Position numbers and translations under genes: made by a program. From assembly GCA_023444055.1 (NCBI GenBank), contig JAEZRV010000063.1, forward strand, positions 1 through 64,000: a stretch of 64,000 nucleotides of DNA, given 5' to 3'. Below the pieces are notes generated by a model. The model did not search any database and had not been told where the DNA came from. It saw nothing but the letters and a program-made list of their open reading frames with translations. The DNA is from Bacillota bacterium. Its GTDB lineage: Bacteria > Bacillota > Clostridia > Acetivibrionales > DSM-1351. Below, in pieces: positions 8,494-17,487 of this stretch; position 1 is the first letter of the stretch; the number at the start of each line of letters is the position of its first letter.

Positions 8494-10605
8494 TTATTTT
8501 TCAGATATTACTTTCAGAGTATCTTCTACTGTGAATGGAATATGATAAATATTTTTACCTAAGGCCTGCTCTACAGCTGCTATATAGGCAGATGCGGTTC
8601 CTACATTAGGAAGTTCACCAGCTCCTTTAGCACCATATGGTCCCTCAGGAAATTCAGCAACATGAAACTGAACCTTAAGATTTTCCACGTCCATAGCTGT
8701 TGGTATGATATAGTCACTGAAGCTATTGTTCCTGATTCGTCCTTTGTTGTCATGGTCCATATATTCCATGGATGAATGACCTATACTCTGAAGCATTCCA
8801 CCTTCCATCTGTCCTGTTAAAATATTCATGTCAATTGGTGTTCCGACATCAAAGTTGCCATACGCTCCTATTACATTGTGCTGACCTGTAATTGTGTCAA
8901 TCTCTAGCTCAATCACTTGCACTGACCACGCATAAGTTGGATATGCATCTCCACGGAAATCTTTTATTGAAAATGGTATAAGATAATCAGGATGCTTATA
9001 GTGTTCCTCAAAAATTTGCTCTTCTCCGTCTATCCATTCTTCTTTCATCCTTTTAGCAGCACGTCTAACAAGTTCGCCAACTACCATAAGTGACCTGGAT
9101 GCAACAGTTGGACCGGAATCAGGTACCAAATCAGTGTCTGGATCGTTATAAATAATCTGGTCATAAGGAATTCCTAGCTCATTACCTGCTATTTTGGGAA
9201 GTGTTGTTCTTATTCCTTGTCCGATATCAGTATTAGCAGCAAGAATTTCAACTTTTCCATCCTTGTGCTTTTTTAGTTTTAAAACTGCCTTAATGAGATC
9301 TCTTTCTCCAGAACCAGTAAACCCACAACCATGTAAGGATAATGATAGACCGATACCCTTTCTATATCTTCCAGTCTGTGGCCCGTTATAAAGTTTTCTT
9401 TTCTTTGTATAATCACTAAGTTGATCAACTTCTTCTATCATATCATTAAGCGGTACAGGGAAATGAAATTTGCCTAAGGTAGATGTGCTATCTCCTTGCT
9501 TAACCATATGTTGCTTTTTAAACTCTAAAGTATCTTTTCCTAAAGATTTAGCTATATGTTCCATAAAAAGATCAGAACAAAAGAACACCTGAGGCGCACC
9601 AAATCCTCTGAAAGCTCCTTTTGGAACGGTGTTTGTCTTAGTAACTTTACTATGGACTCTAAGATTCTCTGTGTAAAATACACCATTTGCACAAATGGTT
9701 CCACGCTGTAAAACTACCATTGATAATGTTGAAAATGCGCCACCATCATAAATCAAATCGATGTCCATAGCTGTCACTTTTCCATTTTTAATAGCAGCCT
9801 TATATCTTGCAGTTAAAGGATGTCTTTTACTGGTTACAGAAACATCCTCTCTTCGGTCAAATATAACTCTAACTGGCTTTTTAGCTTTAAAACTCGCTAC
9901 AGCCACTTGACACGCAAGTATTGATGGATAATCCTCCTTACCTCCGAAACCACCGCCGGTTGGATCAGCTACAATTTGAATTTTTTCCTTCTCAATACCG
10001 GTAGCTTCATGTATTTCCTTAAAAATATAATAAGGGCACTGCATAGACCCCCTGACAGTCATTTTCCCATCGTGGTAGTCTGCAATTATACCGTTCGTTT
10101 CGAGATACAAATGCTCTTGATAACCAGAATATAAAATATCCTGAAAAATAGTATCTGCATCTTTAAAAGCTGCATCAACGTCACCTTTTTCGTGTTGATA
10201 TTCATAGAAAGCATTGGTTGATTTAGTAGCATCGAATTCAGCTGGGAGCTCGTCATAATCAACTATTATCTCTGATACGATTTCTTCTACCTTGTGTTCA
10301 TCGGATCCTACTACCATTAAAATAGGATCACCAATGTATTCGACTGTTTCTACTGCAAATACAGGCATATCTCTTAAACCAATGCCTACAACATTTTCAC
10401 CAGTAACATCATTCTTATCAACTATCATGTAACCCTCTGGCAACTCAGGCAATGTAATGTTTCTAATTCTTGCATGTGCTACTGAGGATCTTAAGAATTT
10501 ACCATGAAGAACTCCATCAGTAGGAAGATCCGCAATATACTTAGCTGCACCTGCTGCCTTCACTTCGTGATCCATTTTAACAACTGATTTACCTATATTC
10601 TCCAT
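8494..10605 (-). CDS. xdhA: Xanthine dehydrogenase, molybdenum-binding subunit
   Basis: A 703-residue catalytic subunit of the xanthine oxidase family that hydroxylates hypoxanthine or xanthine at the Mo centre. Visible hallmarks are GGFGGKEDYPSIL near residue 218, GAFRGFGAPQ near residue 320, and GAKGAGELPNVG near residue 655 with the catalytic Glu. The length is typical for a separate large subunit. It heads the xdh unit with the iron-sulfur and FAD genes downstream. Its position beside ygeW/ygeY/ygeX and the Mo/Se genes supports a purine hydroxylase; the exact substrate cannot be read from sequence. The upstream hairpin (10645-10684) lies in its leader. Confidence 0.92.
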   Translation of the reverse strand: MENIGKSVVKMDHEVKAAGAAKYIADLPTDGVLHGKFLRSSVAHARIRNITLPELPEGYMIVDKNDVTGENVVGIGLRDMPVFAVETVEYIGDPILMVVGSDEHKVEEIVSEIIVDYDELPAEFDATKSTNAFYEYQHEKGDVDAAFKDADTIFQDILYSGYQEHLYLETNGIIADYHDGKMTVRGSMQCPYYIFKEIHEATGIEKEKIQIVADPTGGGFGGKEDYPSILACQVAVASFKAKKPVRVIFDRREDVSVTSKRHPLTARYKAAIKNGKVTAMDIDLIYDGGAFSTLSMVVLQRGTICANGVFYTENLRVHSKVTKTNTVPKGAFRGFGAPQVFFCSDLFMEHIAKSLGKDTLEFKKQHMVKQGDSTSTLGKFHFPVPLNDMIEEVDQLSDYTKKRKLYNGPQTGRYRKGIGLSLSLHGCGFTGSGERDLIKAVLKLKKHKDGKVEILAANTDIGQGIRTTLPKIAGNELGIPYDQIIYNDPDTDLVPDSGPTVASRSLMVVGELVRRAAKRMKEEWIDGEEQIFEEHYKHPDYLIPFSIKDFRGDAYPTYAWSVQVIELEIDTITGQHNVIGAYGNFDVGTPIDMNILTGQMEGGMLQSIGHSSMEYMDHDNKGRIRNNSFSDYIIPTAMDVENLKVQFHVAEFPEGPYGAKGAGELPNVGTASAYIAAVEQALGKNIYHIPFTVEDTLKVISEK

Positions 10606-10644
10606 CTGAACCTCCTTATATTAACTGGATTTCTAATAATCTTT

Positions 10645-10684
10645 TATAGGGGTATAGGTGCTTAAACGCCCATACCCCTATAAA
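10645..10684 (-). promoter_or_regulatory. Leader hairpin of the xdh operon
   Basis: TTATAGGGG and CCCCTATAA form a perfect 9-bp stem enclosing a second imperfect stem, about 40 bases before the xdhA start and downstream of the carbamate-kinase terminator. There is no U-run, so it is more likely an operator or leader structure than a terminator. Confidence 0.4.
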
Positions 10685-10713
10685 AATCGTACCTAAGCAT
10701 ACATCTTAAAGTA

Positions 10714-10758
10714 GACTAACTTATATTTTTGCTATGGTAGTGAAAATATAAGTTAGTC
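10714..10758 (-). terminator. Terminator after carbamate kinase gene
   Basis: A perfect 16-bp stem, GACTAACTTATATTTT with AAAATATAAGTTAGTC, 20 bases downstream of the arcC stop. It separates the ygeX-ygeY-ygeW-arcC run from xdh. Confidence 0.7.
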
Positions 10759-10778
10759 ATTAAAATAAAGTGAAACAA

Positions 10779-11717
10779 TTAATCTGCTTTAATTATAGTA
10801 CCTGTTCTACCGTTGATTCCGTCTTTTGCTTTCTCAAGAAGTGTAATAAGAGAGGTGCGATTTGAGCCGGAGGAAGCAAACTGGATAGCTGCTTGTACCT
10901 TTGGCAACATGGAACCAGGCGCAAATTGCTTTTGATTAATATATTCATTTGCCTCACTTATTGACATACTGTCAAGCCATCTCACATCGGGCTTACCGAA
11001 ATTAACTGCCACTTTTTCAACCGCAGTTAAAATAATTAAGAAGTCTGCGTTAATTTCTTGTGCTAAAACACAGCTTGCAAAATCTTTATCGATAACTGCT
11101 CCAACACCTTTTAGATGATTACCAACTCTGATAACTGGTATGCCACCGCCACCTGATGCAATTACAATTGTTCCTGCATTAAGTAAGCTTTTTACGGTGT
11201 TTAGTTCAACAATTTCTTGAGGTTTTGGAGAAGCTACCACTCTACGAAAACCCCTGCCAGAATCTTCAATTACTTTAAAGCCTTTTTCTTTAGCCAGCTT
11301 TATTTCATCTTCATTCATGTAATGCCCAATTGGTTTCGTTGGGTTTTCGAATGCAGGATCATTTTCGTCTACACGTACCTGAGTAATCACAGTCGCAACA
11401 GACTTATCAATACCACGGTTTAATAATTCTTCTCTTAAGGCATTCTGTAAGTCATAACCTATATAAGCTTGGCTCATTGCCACACATACGGATAGAGGTG
11501 TAAAAGTAGGATGCTCAGGGTTTTTACGTCCGTATTCACCCATTGCTTCATTAATCATTCCAACCTGAGGACCGTTTCCATGAGAAATAACAACCTCATG
11601 TCCTTCTTCGATTAAATCTGCAATTGCTTTTGAAGTTTCCTGAACAGCTATCATCTGTTCAGGGAGATTATTTCCTAATGCATTTCCGCCTAATGCGATA
11701 ACAATTCTTTTTTTCAT
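10779..11717 (-). CDS. arcC: Carbamate kinase
   Basis: Makes ATP from ADP and carbamoyl phosphate. The 312-residue protein has the family start RIVIALGGNALG, ISHGNGPQVGMI near residue 45, IASGGGGIPV near residue 207 and APGSMLPKVQAA near residue 265. It lies 16 bases behind ygeW, so the two are probably co-transcribed. In related purine loci the orthologue is yqeA. In this setting it should harvest the carbamoyl group released by the YgeW reaction, which makes it the energy-conserving step of the pathway. Confidence 0.93.
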   Translation of the reverse strand: MKKRIVIALGGNALGNNLPEQMIAVQETSKAIADLIEEGHEVVISHGNGPQVGMINEAMGEYGRKNPEHPTFTPLSVCVAMSQAYIGYDLQNALREELLNRGIDKSVATVITQVRVDENDPAFENPTKPIGHYMNEDEIKLAKEKGFKVIEDSGRGFRRVVASPKPQEIVELNTVKSLLNAGTIVIASGGGGIPVIRVGNHLKGVGAVIDKDFASCVLAQEINADFLIILTAVEKVAVNFGKPDVRWLDSMSISEANEYINQKQFAPGSMLPKVQAAIQFASSGSNRTSLITLLEKAKDGINGRTGTIIKAD

Positions 11718-11733
11718 GGAATCTATCGCTCCT

Positions 11734-12930
11734 TTATTTGTTAAATTTTCTATTCTCAGCGCGAGCTTCTAAAGCTTTTAATGTGGCTTGAGGATTTTCA
11801 AATTTACTTAAGAACATCATAGCAGCAATGATATATGGTTTATAGCTAGCTTCTTTATAAAGGGGAGTGCGGTAACGATCAAATACGGAAGCATCTACTT
11901 CACCTTCTTTACAGCTAAGGCCTGTAATATCAGCTGGTAGGCAATGCATATAAAGGGCTTTTCCGCCTTTTGTAAGCTTCATCATTTCTTCAGTACAAGC
12001 CCAATCCTTGTAATTAGCATTTTGTGCTAATAATTCCTTTTCCAATGCTTTAATACCATCAGAATCACCTTTGCCATATAAATCAGTACGTTTCTCCATA
12101 GCTTTGAAAGGAGCCCAACTCTTAGGATATACGATATCAGCATCCTTAAATGCTTCTGCCATGTTGTTAGTCTTTGTAAAAGTACCACCGGATCTATGAG
12201 CATTTGCTTTTGCGACTTCTTCTACTTCACCCATAACTTCATAGCCTTCTGGATGAGCAAGAACAACATCCATTCCCATACGAGTCATTAAACCGATAAT
12301 ACCCTGAGGTACTGATAAAGGCTTGCCATAAGAAGGTGAATATGCCCAGGACATAGCAATTTTCTTTCCTTTTAAGTTTTCAACGCCGCCAAATTCATTG
12401 ATAATGTGTAACATATCAGCCATTGCCTGTGTTGGGTGATCAATATCACATTGTAAGTTAACAAGAGTAGGTCTCTGTTCCAAAACTCCATCTATGTTTC
12501 CTTGTCTAACAGCTTCGGATACTTCCTGCATGTAGGTATGACCCTTGCCGATATACATATCATCACGAATACCGATAATATCTGCCATAAAAGATACCAT
12601 GTTTGCAGTTTCACGAACGGTTTCTCCATGTGCTATCTGTGATTTTCCTTCATCTAAATCTTGAACCTCAAGACCTAATAAGTTACAAGCAGAAGCGAAG
12701 CTGAAACGAGTACGAGTAGAGTTATCACGGAATAGTGAAATACCAAGACCGCTTTCAAAAACTTTTGTAGAAATATTATTTTCTCTCATATAACGTAATG
12801 CTTCTGCAACAGTGAATACAGCTTCAATTTCATCATCGGATTTGTCCCAAGTTAATAAGAAATCATTGTTATACATTTCTTTAAAATTTAGTTTGTTTAG
12901 TTTCTCGATATAGGCATTAAGTGTTTTCAT
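11734..12930 (-). CDS. ygeW: Knotted carbamoyltransferase YgeW
   Basis: Aspartate/ornithine carbamoyltransferase superfamily, 398 residues, the usual YgeW length. The carbamoyl-phosphate loop is RDNSTRTRFSFASA near residue 68, followed by HPTQAMADML, and HCLPADITG near the C-terminus. YgeW proteins are named for the trefoil knot of this family and were left without an assigned substrate until gene-cluster work tied them to anaerobic purine/urate breakdown. Working in the phosphorolytic direction it would feed carbamoyl phosphate to the adjacent kinase. That direction is inference. Confidence 0.92.
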   Translation of the reverse strand: MKTLNAYIEKLNKLNFKEMYNNDFLLTWDKSDDEIEAVFTVAEALRYMRENNISTKVFESGLGISLFRDNSTRTRFSFASACNLLGLEVQDLDEGKSQIAHGETVRETANMVSFMADIIGIRDDMYIGKGHTYMQEVSEAVRQGNIDGVLEQRPTLVNLQCDIDHPTQAMADMLHIINEFGGVENLKGKKIAMSWAYSPSYGKPLSVPQGIIGLMTRMGMDVVLAHPEGYEVMGEVEEVAKANAHRSGGTFTKTNNMAEAFKDADIVYPKSWAPFKAMEKRTDLYGKGDSDGIKALEKELLAQNANYKDWACTEEMMKLTKGGKALYMHCLPADITGLSCKEGEVDASVFDRYRTPLYKEASYKPYIIAAMMFLSKFENPQATLKALEARAENRKFNK

Positions 12931-12986
12931 TTAATAAATCTCCTCTGTGTTTTTTAATGGTTGGTATTTGGTAGAATAATAATTAA

Positions 12987-14288
12987 TTATTTGCAATATA
13001 AGGTTGGAAGGGCAGCATAAACAGCAGCACACTTTACTAAATCTTCTTTGTAAGTTTTTTCATTAGGAGCATGTGCTTGTGCTTCTGCACCTGGTCCAAA
13101 GCCGATACAAGGAATTCCGTTACGACCCATAATGGATACACCATTAGTGGAGAAGGTCCATTTGTCAGTAAGTGGACGTGCCTTACGCATAGCATCAGCA
13201 TCTTTTGCGCCACTGCGTGTTGTGCCATAAAGATTAGTATAAGCTTCTTCCATTGCTTTCGTTACTTTGTGATCTTCTGGTATTACCCATGTTGGGAAGT
13301 AGCATTCAATAGGATATACAAGATTAGTGTAGCTTGGTCTATCATATTGATACATACTTACAGTTGCATTGTATTTTTTTACGAAAGGAAGTTGACGGAT
13401 TTCATCGAGGCAGCTTTCCCAGGTTTCTCCAGCTGTCATACGACGGTCTAAAGAAACAGAACAAGAGTCAGCTACTGCACAACGGCTAGGAGAAGTAAAG
13501 AATATCTCGGAAGTGGTTACTGTACCACGGCCTAAGAAACGAGCTTCCTTCCATTTGTCGTTGTATTTTTCGTCTAACATTTTAACTAAACCTTTAACTT
13601 CGTTGCTGTCAGCGTCATTTTCATTAAGAGCACGGACATTTTGGAGGATATCAGCCATTTTATAAATAGCATTATCACCACGTTCAGGAGCGGAACCATG
13701 ACAGGAAACACCTTGAACATCAATACGAATCTCCATACGACCACGTTGTCCACGGTAAATACCGCCATCAGTAGGCTCTGTTGATACAACGAATTCAGGT
13801 CTTACTTTGTCCTCATTTATGATATACTGCCAGCAAAGTCCATCACAATCTTCTTCTTGTACTGTTCCGGTTACTAACACAGTATATTTTTCGTCTAATA
13901 AACCAAGATCTTTCATTATTTTAGCACCGTATACAGCTGATACGATACCACCTAGTTGGTCTGATGTACCACGTCCACCAATTTCTTCATCATTTTCATA
14001 CCCTTGGTATGGATCGAAGCTCCAATTAGTTCTGTTTCCGATTCCTACAGTATCGATGTGGGCATCATAGCCAATTAAGGTTTTGCCAGTTCCCATATAA
14101 CCTAAAACATTACCCATAGGATCGATTTCAACCTTATCAAAAGCTAAAGCTTTCATTTCTGCTTCGATACGTTTGATATGACCTTCTTCGCCGCAACTTT
14201 CACCAGGGATTGCTACTAAATCTCTCAAAAATTTAGTCATAGCTGGGAGATATGAATTAGCTACTTCTTTAATTTTTTTATAATCCAT
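12987..14288 (-). CDS. ygeY: YgeY family M20 hydrolase (selenium-metabolism linked)
   Basis: M20 metallopeptidase-like hydrolase, 433 residues. The metal motif GYDAHIDTVG is near residue 75, GGRGTSDQLGG gives the bridging Asp, and VQEEDCDGLCW carries the general-base Glu-Glu. CHGSAPERGDNAIYK is the dimer-domain His. It lies between ygeW and ygeX as in E. coli and in clostridial purine clusters. It probably hydrolyses an amide intermediate, for example a carbamoylated or formylated diaminopropionate-type compound. The substrate is inference. Confidence 0.9.
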   Translation of the reverse strand: MDYKKIKEVANSYLPAMTKFLRDLVAIPGESCGEEGHIKRIEAEMKALAFDKVEIDPMGNVLGYMGTGKTLIGYDAHIDTVGIGNRTNWSFDPYQGYENDEEIGGRGTSDQLGGIVSAVYGAKIMKDLGLLDEKYTVLVTGTVQEEDCDGLCWQYIINEDKVRPEFVVSTEPTDGGIYRGQRGRMEIRIDVQGVSCHGSAPERGDNAIYKMADILQNVRALNENDADSNEVKGLVKMLDEKYNDKWKEARFLGRGTVTTSEIFFTSPSRCAVADSCSVSLDRRMTAGETWESCLDEIRQLPFVKKYNATVSMYQYDRPSYTNLVYPIECYFPTWVIPEDHKVTKAMEEAYTNLYGTTRSGAKDADAMRKARPLTDKWTFSTNGVSIMGRNGIPCIGFGPGAEAQAHAPNEKTYKEDLVKCAAVYAALPTLYCK

Positions 14289-14373
14289 TTCTAGCCTCCA
14301 AATTTAGATTTTAATTTATTATATATATATGATGTTCATAGCTTCCGAAATTTATTCCTGTGTTATTTTATGT

Positions 14374-14417
14374 AATGTTTTGAAACAAGAATATACAAGT
14401 AAGTGTTTCAAAACATT
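14374..14417 (-). terminator. Hairpin between ygeX and ygeY
   Basis: AATGTTTTGAAACA pairs with TGTTTCAAAACATT around a 16-base loop, 25 bases after the ygeX stop. It lacks a strong U-run and could be a partial terminator or a processing site that sets ygeX above ygeY. Confidence 0.5.
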
Positions 14418-14442
14418 GAGTTGCTAGGTAGAATATATTATT

Positions 14443-15648
14443 TTAATATTGTTTTCCATCCCATACAATCTCTTTATAACGGTCAGGATCAGTATCACCT
14501 TCCGTAGAGAATAAAAGTACTTTTGAGTTGTTATCTAATTTTAAAGCCGCTTTTAAATCGGCTAACTCAGGTCTTGTCATAATAGAATATAATACTCCAA
14601 ATGGGGCAGCTCCTGATTCGCCAGAAACAACTTGCACATCACCTTTAAAAGGAGCACCTAATATTCTCATTCCCTCAGCAGCTACGCAGTCTGGTGCAGC
14701 AACAAAAACAGAAACATGATTCTTTAAGATATCCCAAGAAATAGTATTTGGTTCTCCACAAGCTAAGCCTGCCATAATAGTTTCCATATCGCCTTCTACA
14801 ATTCTTTCCTCACCATCGCCTGCAAGAGCACCTTTATATAGACAAGCAGCAGCCTCAGCTTCTACAACAATTACAGTAGGCGGGTTTTTGGGGTATTTAT
14901 TTGCAAAGTAACCTTGTACCGCACCTGCTAGAGAGCCTACACCTGCTTGAACAAAAACATGAGTCGGGCAATTAACTCCGGCTTCAGCTAATTGTTCACT
15001 TGCTTCCATAACCATAGTCCCATAACCTTGCATAATCCAAGAAGGTATTTCTTCGTAACCTTCCCAAGCGGTATCCTGAACCACTACACCGTTTGGCGTT
15101 TTAGCTGCAGCCGCAGCGGCCATTCGAACACATTCATCATAATTTACTTCTTCAATTGTTGCGATAGCGCCTTCTGCCTTAATGTTATCCAGACGGGTCT
15201 GGGTAGAACCCTTAGGCATATAGACAACAGCTTTTTGTTTTAACCTGTTTGCAGCCCATGCAACTCCGCGACCATGATTACCATCAGTGGCAGTGAAAAA
15301 AGTAGCTTGACCGAATTCTTCTCTGAGCTTATCCGATGTTAAGGTTTTAAAATCAAGTTCAGATACATCCTTTCCGGTTGAACTCGCGATATAGCGAGCC
15401 ATAGCGAAGGAACCACCTAACACTTTAAAAGCATTAAGGCCAAATCTGTAAGATTCATCTTTAATAAATACGTCATGGAGTCCTAAATACTTTGCCATAT
15501 TTGATAGATGAGCTAAAGGAGTTCTTTCGTATCCAGGAATGGTTTGATGAAAGGCTCTTGCTTTTTTAACCTCGGATAAATCCATTACCTTTAGATTTGC
15601 ATCGTTAGTTTTGGGCATTGTATTTTGTACCCACTTTATTTCATTCAT
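14443..15648 (-). CDS. ygeX: Diaminopropionate ammonia-lyase
   Basis: PLP enzyme that splits 2,3-diaminopropionate into pyruvate and two ammonia. The 401 residues match the family. IKDESYRFGLNAFKVLGG places the Schiff-base Lys at residue 75, TATDGNHGRGVAWAA is the phosphate/cofactor loop, and SGESGAAPFG is near the C-terminus. It is the first gene of the minus-strand run, divergent from ssnA across a 495-base AT-rich region. Its products, ammonia and pyruvate, make it the terminal carbon-yielding step proposed for this pathway. The reaction passes through 2-aminoacrylate, which is relevant to the RidA relic at 22019. Confidence 0.94.
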   Translation of the reverse strand: MNEIKWVQNTMPKTNDANLKVMDLSEVKKARAFHQTIPGYERTPLAHLSNMAKYLGLHDVFIKDESYRFGLNAFKVLGGSFAMARYIASSTGKDVSELDFKTLTSDKLREEFGQATFFTATDGNHGRGVAWAANRLKQKAVVYMPKGSTQTRLDNIKAEGAIATIEEVNYDECVRMAAAAAAKTPNGVVVQDTAWEGYEEIPSWIMQGYGTMVMEASEQLAEAGVNCPTHVFVQAGVGSLAGAVQGYFANKYPKNPPTVIVVEAEAAACLYKGALAGDGEERIVEGDMETIMAGLACGEPNTISWDILKNHVSVFVAAPDCVAAEGMRILGAPFKGDVQVVSGESGAAPFGVLYSIMTRPELADLKAALKLDNNSKVLLFSTEGDTDPDRYKEIVWDGKQY

Positions 15649-16143
15649 AAATACCTCCTTAACCGTGATTATAAAGCATTATTAAAGTTACAAATATTTT
15701 TTACATAATGGAAAACATTACTAATCAATAATCTAATATCAACTCATAATTTGCTTCATTATTGTTAAAAATATTCTTGCATTATAAACAATATAACAAA
15801 ATATATATTTTATAATGTATAATTCATCGTATCATATTTGACTAAAAAATCAACACTAAAATCAAAAAAATATAAAAAATAATTTTTTTGAAAAATGCCA
15901 AAATGGAAAAAATAAATTCATAGACAACAAGAATTTGTTAAAAAAATAGTAAAATTGCACAAAATATTTTATAAATATCGCAATAAATAGTACAAAATAC
16001 ACAATAACAAATAGACTGTTTTATATAAAGAGATAAGTGACAAATAATTTTTTAGATTGATTAGTCAAATAAATTGATGTAAAATTAATCATATTTAATA
16101 GAATAGATGATTATATGTATGTAAAGAAAAGGAGAAACAAACA
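15649..16143. promoter_or_regulatory. Divergent control region ygeX / ssnA
   Basis: A 495-base, extremely AT-rich region with no gene. It must hold the promoters of both divergent operons. The TetR-type operator at 16054-16070 is on the ssnA side. A weaker match in reverse orientation (ATTACTAATCAATAATC, 15717-15733) lies on the ygeX side. I could not fix -35/-10 boxes with confidence in such AT-rich DNA. Confidence 0.5.
16054..16070 (+). promoter_or_regulatory. TetR-type operator upstream of ssnA
   Basis: AGATTGATTAGTCAAAT is an imperfect palindrome matching the two sites in the permease leader (23325-23342 and 23624-23641). It lies 74 bases before the ssnA start. Confidence 0.5.
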
Positions 16144-17475
16144 ATGCTACTAATAGGAAATGGTAAAGTCATTACAAGAAATAAGGATGTGCCGCTTATT
16201 GAAAATGGTGCAGTCCTTGTAGAGGGAACACGTATTCTGAAAGTTGGTAATTTAGAAGATTTAAAGAGTAAACATGGAAATGTTGAATTTGTAGATGCCA
16301 AAGGTGGACTTATCATGCCGGGTCTTATCAATACGCATAACCATATTTATAGTGCTATGGCGAGAGGATTATCTATTAACGGATATGACCCTAAAGGTTT
16401 TCTTGATATTCTAGATGGACTGTGGTGGAATATTGACAGGCATCTTACACTAGAACAAACGAAGCAAAGTGCAATAGCAACTTATATAGATTGTATCAAA
16501 AATGGTGTAACAACTGTATTTGATCATCATGCAAGTTTTGGAAGTGTTGAAAATAGTTTATTTATGATAGCTGATGCAGCAAAGGAGCTTGGAGTTCGTA
16601 CCTGTCTATGTTATGAAGTATCTGATCGTGACGGAGAGGCAAAGATGCGGGCAGCTGTCAAAGAAAATTATGATTTCATCAATTATACAGCGAAGCAAAC
16701 GGATGATATGCAAAAAGCAATGATGGGTATGCATGCGGCATTTACAATTTCGGATAAAACATTTGCTTTATGTAGGGAAAGGACACCAGAGAATGTCGGA
16801 TATCACATCCATGTAGCTGAAGGCATTGAAGATTTGCATGATTCCCTTAAAAAACACGGCAAGAGGATAGTCAACCGTCTGATGGATCAAGGGATTTTAG
16901 GGCCTAAGACCATTACAGCTCATTGTATCTATGTAAATTCGCAGGAAATGGAGCTGTTGAAAGAAACAGACACAATGGTAGTGCATAATCCTGAATCAAA
17001 TATGGGTAATGCTTGCGGTTGCCCTCCTACAATGGAAATCTTTAAACGAGGAATTTTAACTGGTCTTGGGACAGATGGATATACCAATGATATGTTTGAG
17101 TCTTATAAGGTAGCAAATGTATTGCACAAGCACTCCTTATGTGATGCGAATGCTGCATGGGGTGAGGTGCCAGAGATGCTTTTCGAAGGCAATGCTAAGA
17201 TTGCAAACCGTTATTTTGATACACCATTAGGTGTTTTGAAAGAAGGGGCAGCTGCTGATATCGTAATTGCAGATTACGATCCGCTTACCCCAATGACGAA
17301 AGATAATATTAATAGTCATATGCTGTTTGGATTAAACGGAAGTAAAATTGTAACAACCATAATAAATGGAAAGATATTAATGAAGAATAGAGAGTTATTA
17401 TATATTGATGAAGCAAAAGCAATGGCAGATTGCAGACAGCAAACAGAACTTTTAAAAAAGAGTATTAATAAATAG
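16144..17475 (+). CDS. ssnA: SsnA family aminohydrolase
   Basis: Amidohydrolase of 443 residues. The metal motif NTHNHIYSAMARGL is near residue 63, YHIHVAEG near 221, TAHCIYVN near 259 and TGLGTDGY near 307. SsnA is a conserved member of the anaerobic purine cluster and is expected to hydrolyse a cyclic purine-derived amide or aminopurine; the reaction is not shown by sequence. The start ATG follows AAGGAG. It is 12 bases ahead of ygfK and clearly in the same operon, and it has the putative TetR operator upstream. Confidence 0.92.
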   Translation: MLLIGNGKVITRNKDVPLIENGAVLVEGTRILKVGNLEDLKSKHGNVEFVDAKGGLIMPGLINTHNHIYSAMARGLSINGYDPKGFLDILDGLWWNIDRHLTLEQTKQSAIATYIDCIKNGVTTVFDHHASFGSVENSLFMIADAAKELGVRTCLCYEVSDRDGEAKMRAAVKENYDFINYTAKQTDDMQKAMMGMHAAFTISDKTFALCRERTPENVGYHIHVAEGIEDLHDSLKKHGKRIVNRLMDQGILGPKTITAHCIYVNSQEMELLKETDTMVVHNPESNMGNACGCPPTMEIFKRGILTGLGTDGYTNDMFESYKVANVLHKHSLCDANAAWGEVPEMLFEGNAKIANRYFDTPLGVLKEGAAADIVIADYDPLTPMTKDNINSHMLFGLNGSKIVTTIINGKILMKNRELLYIDEAKAMADCRQQTELLKKSINK

Positions 17476-17487
17476 GAGGTAATCTAC

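Noticed and set aside
13037..14070. Overlapping ORFs opposite ygeY
   Set aside because: They are shadows of a well-supported enzyme frame, with no start signals and low-complexity translations.
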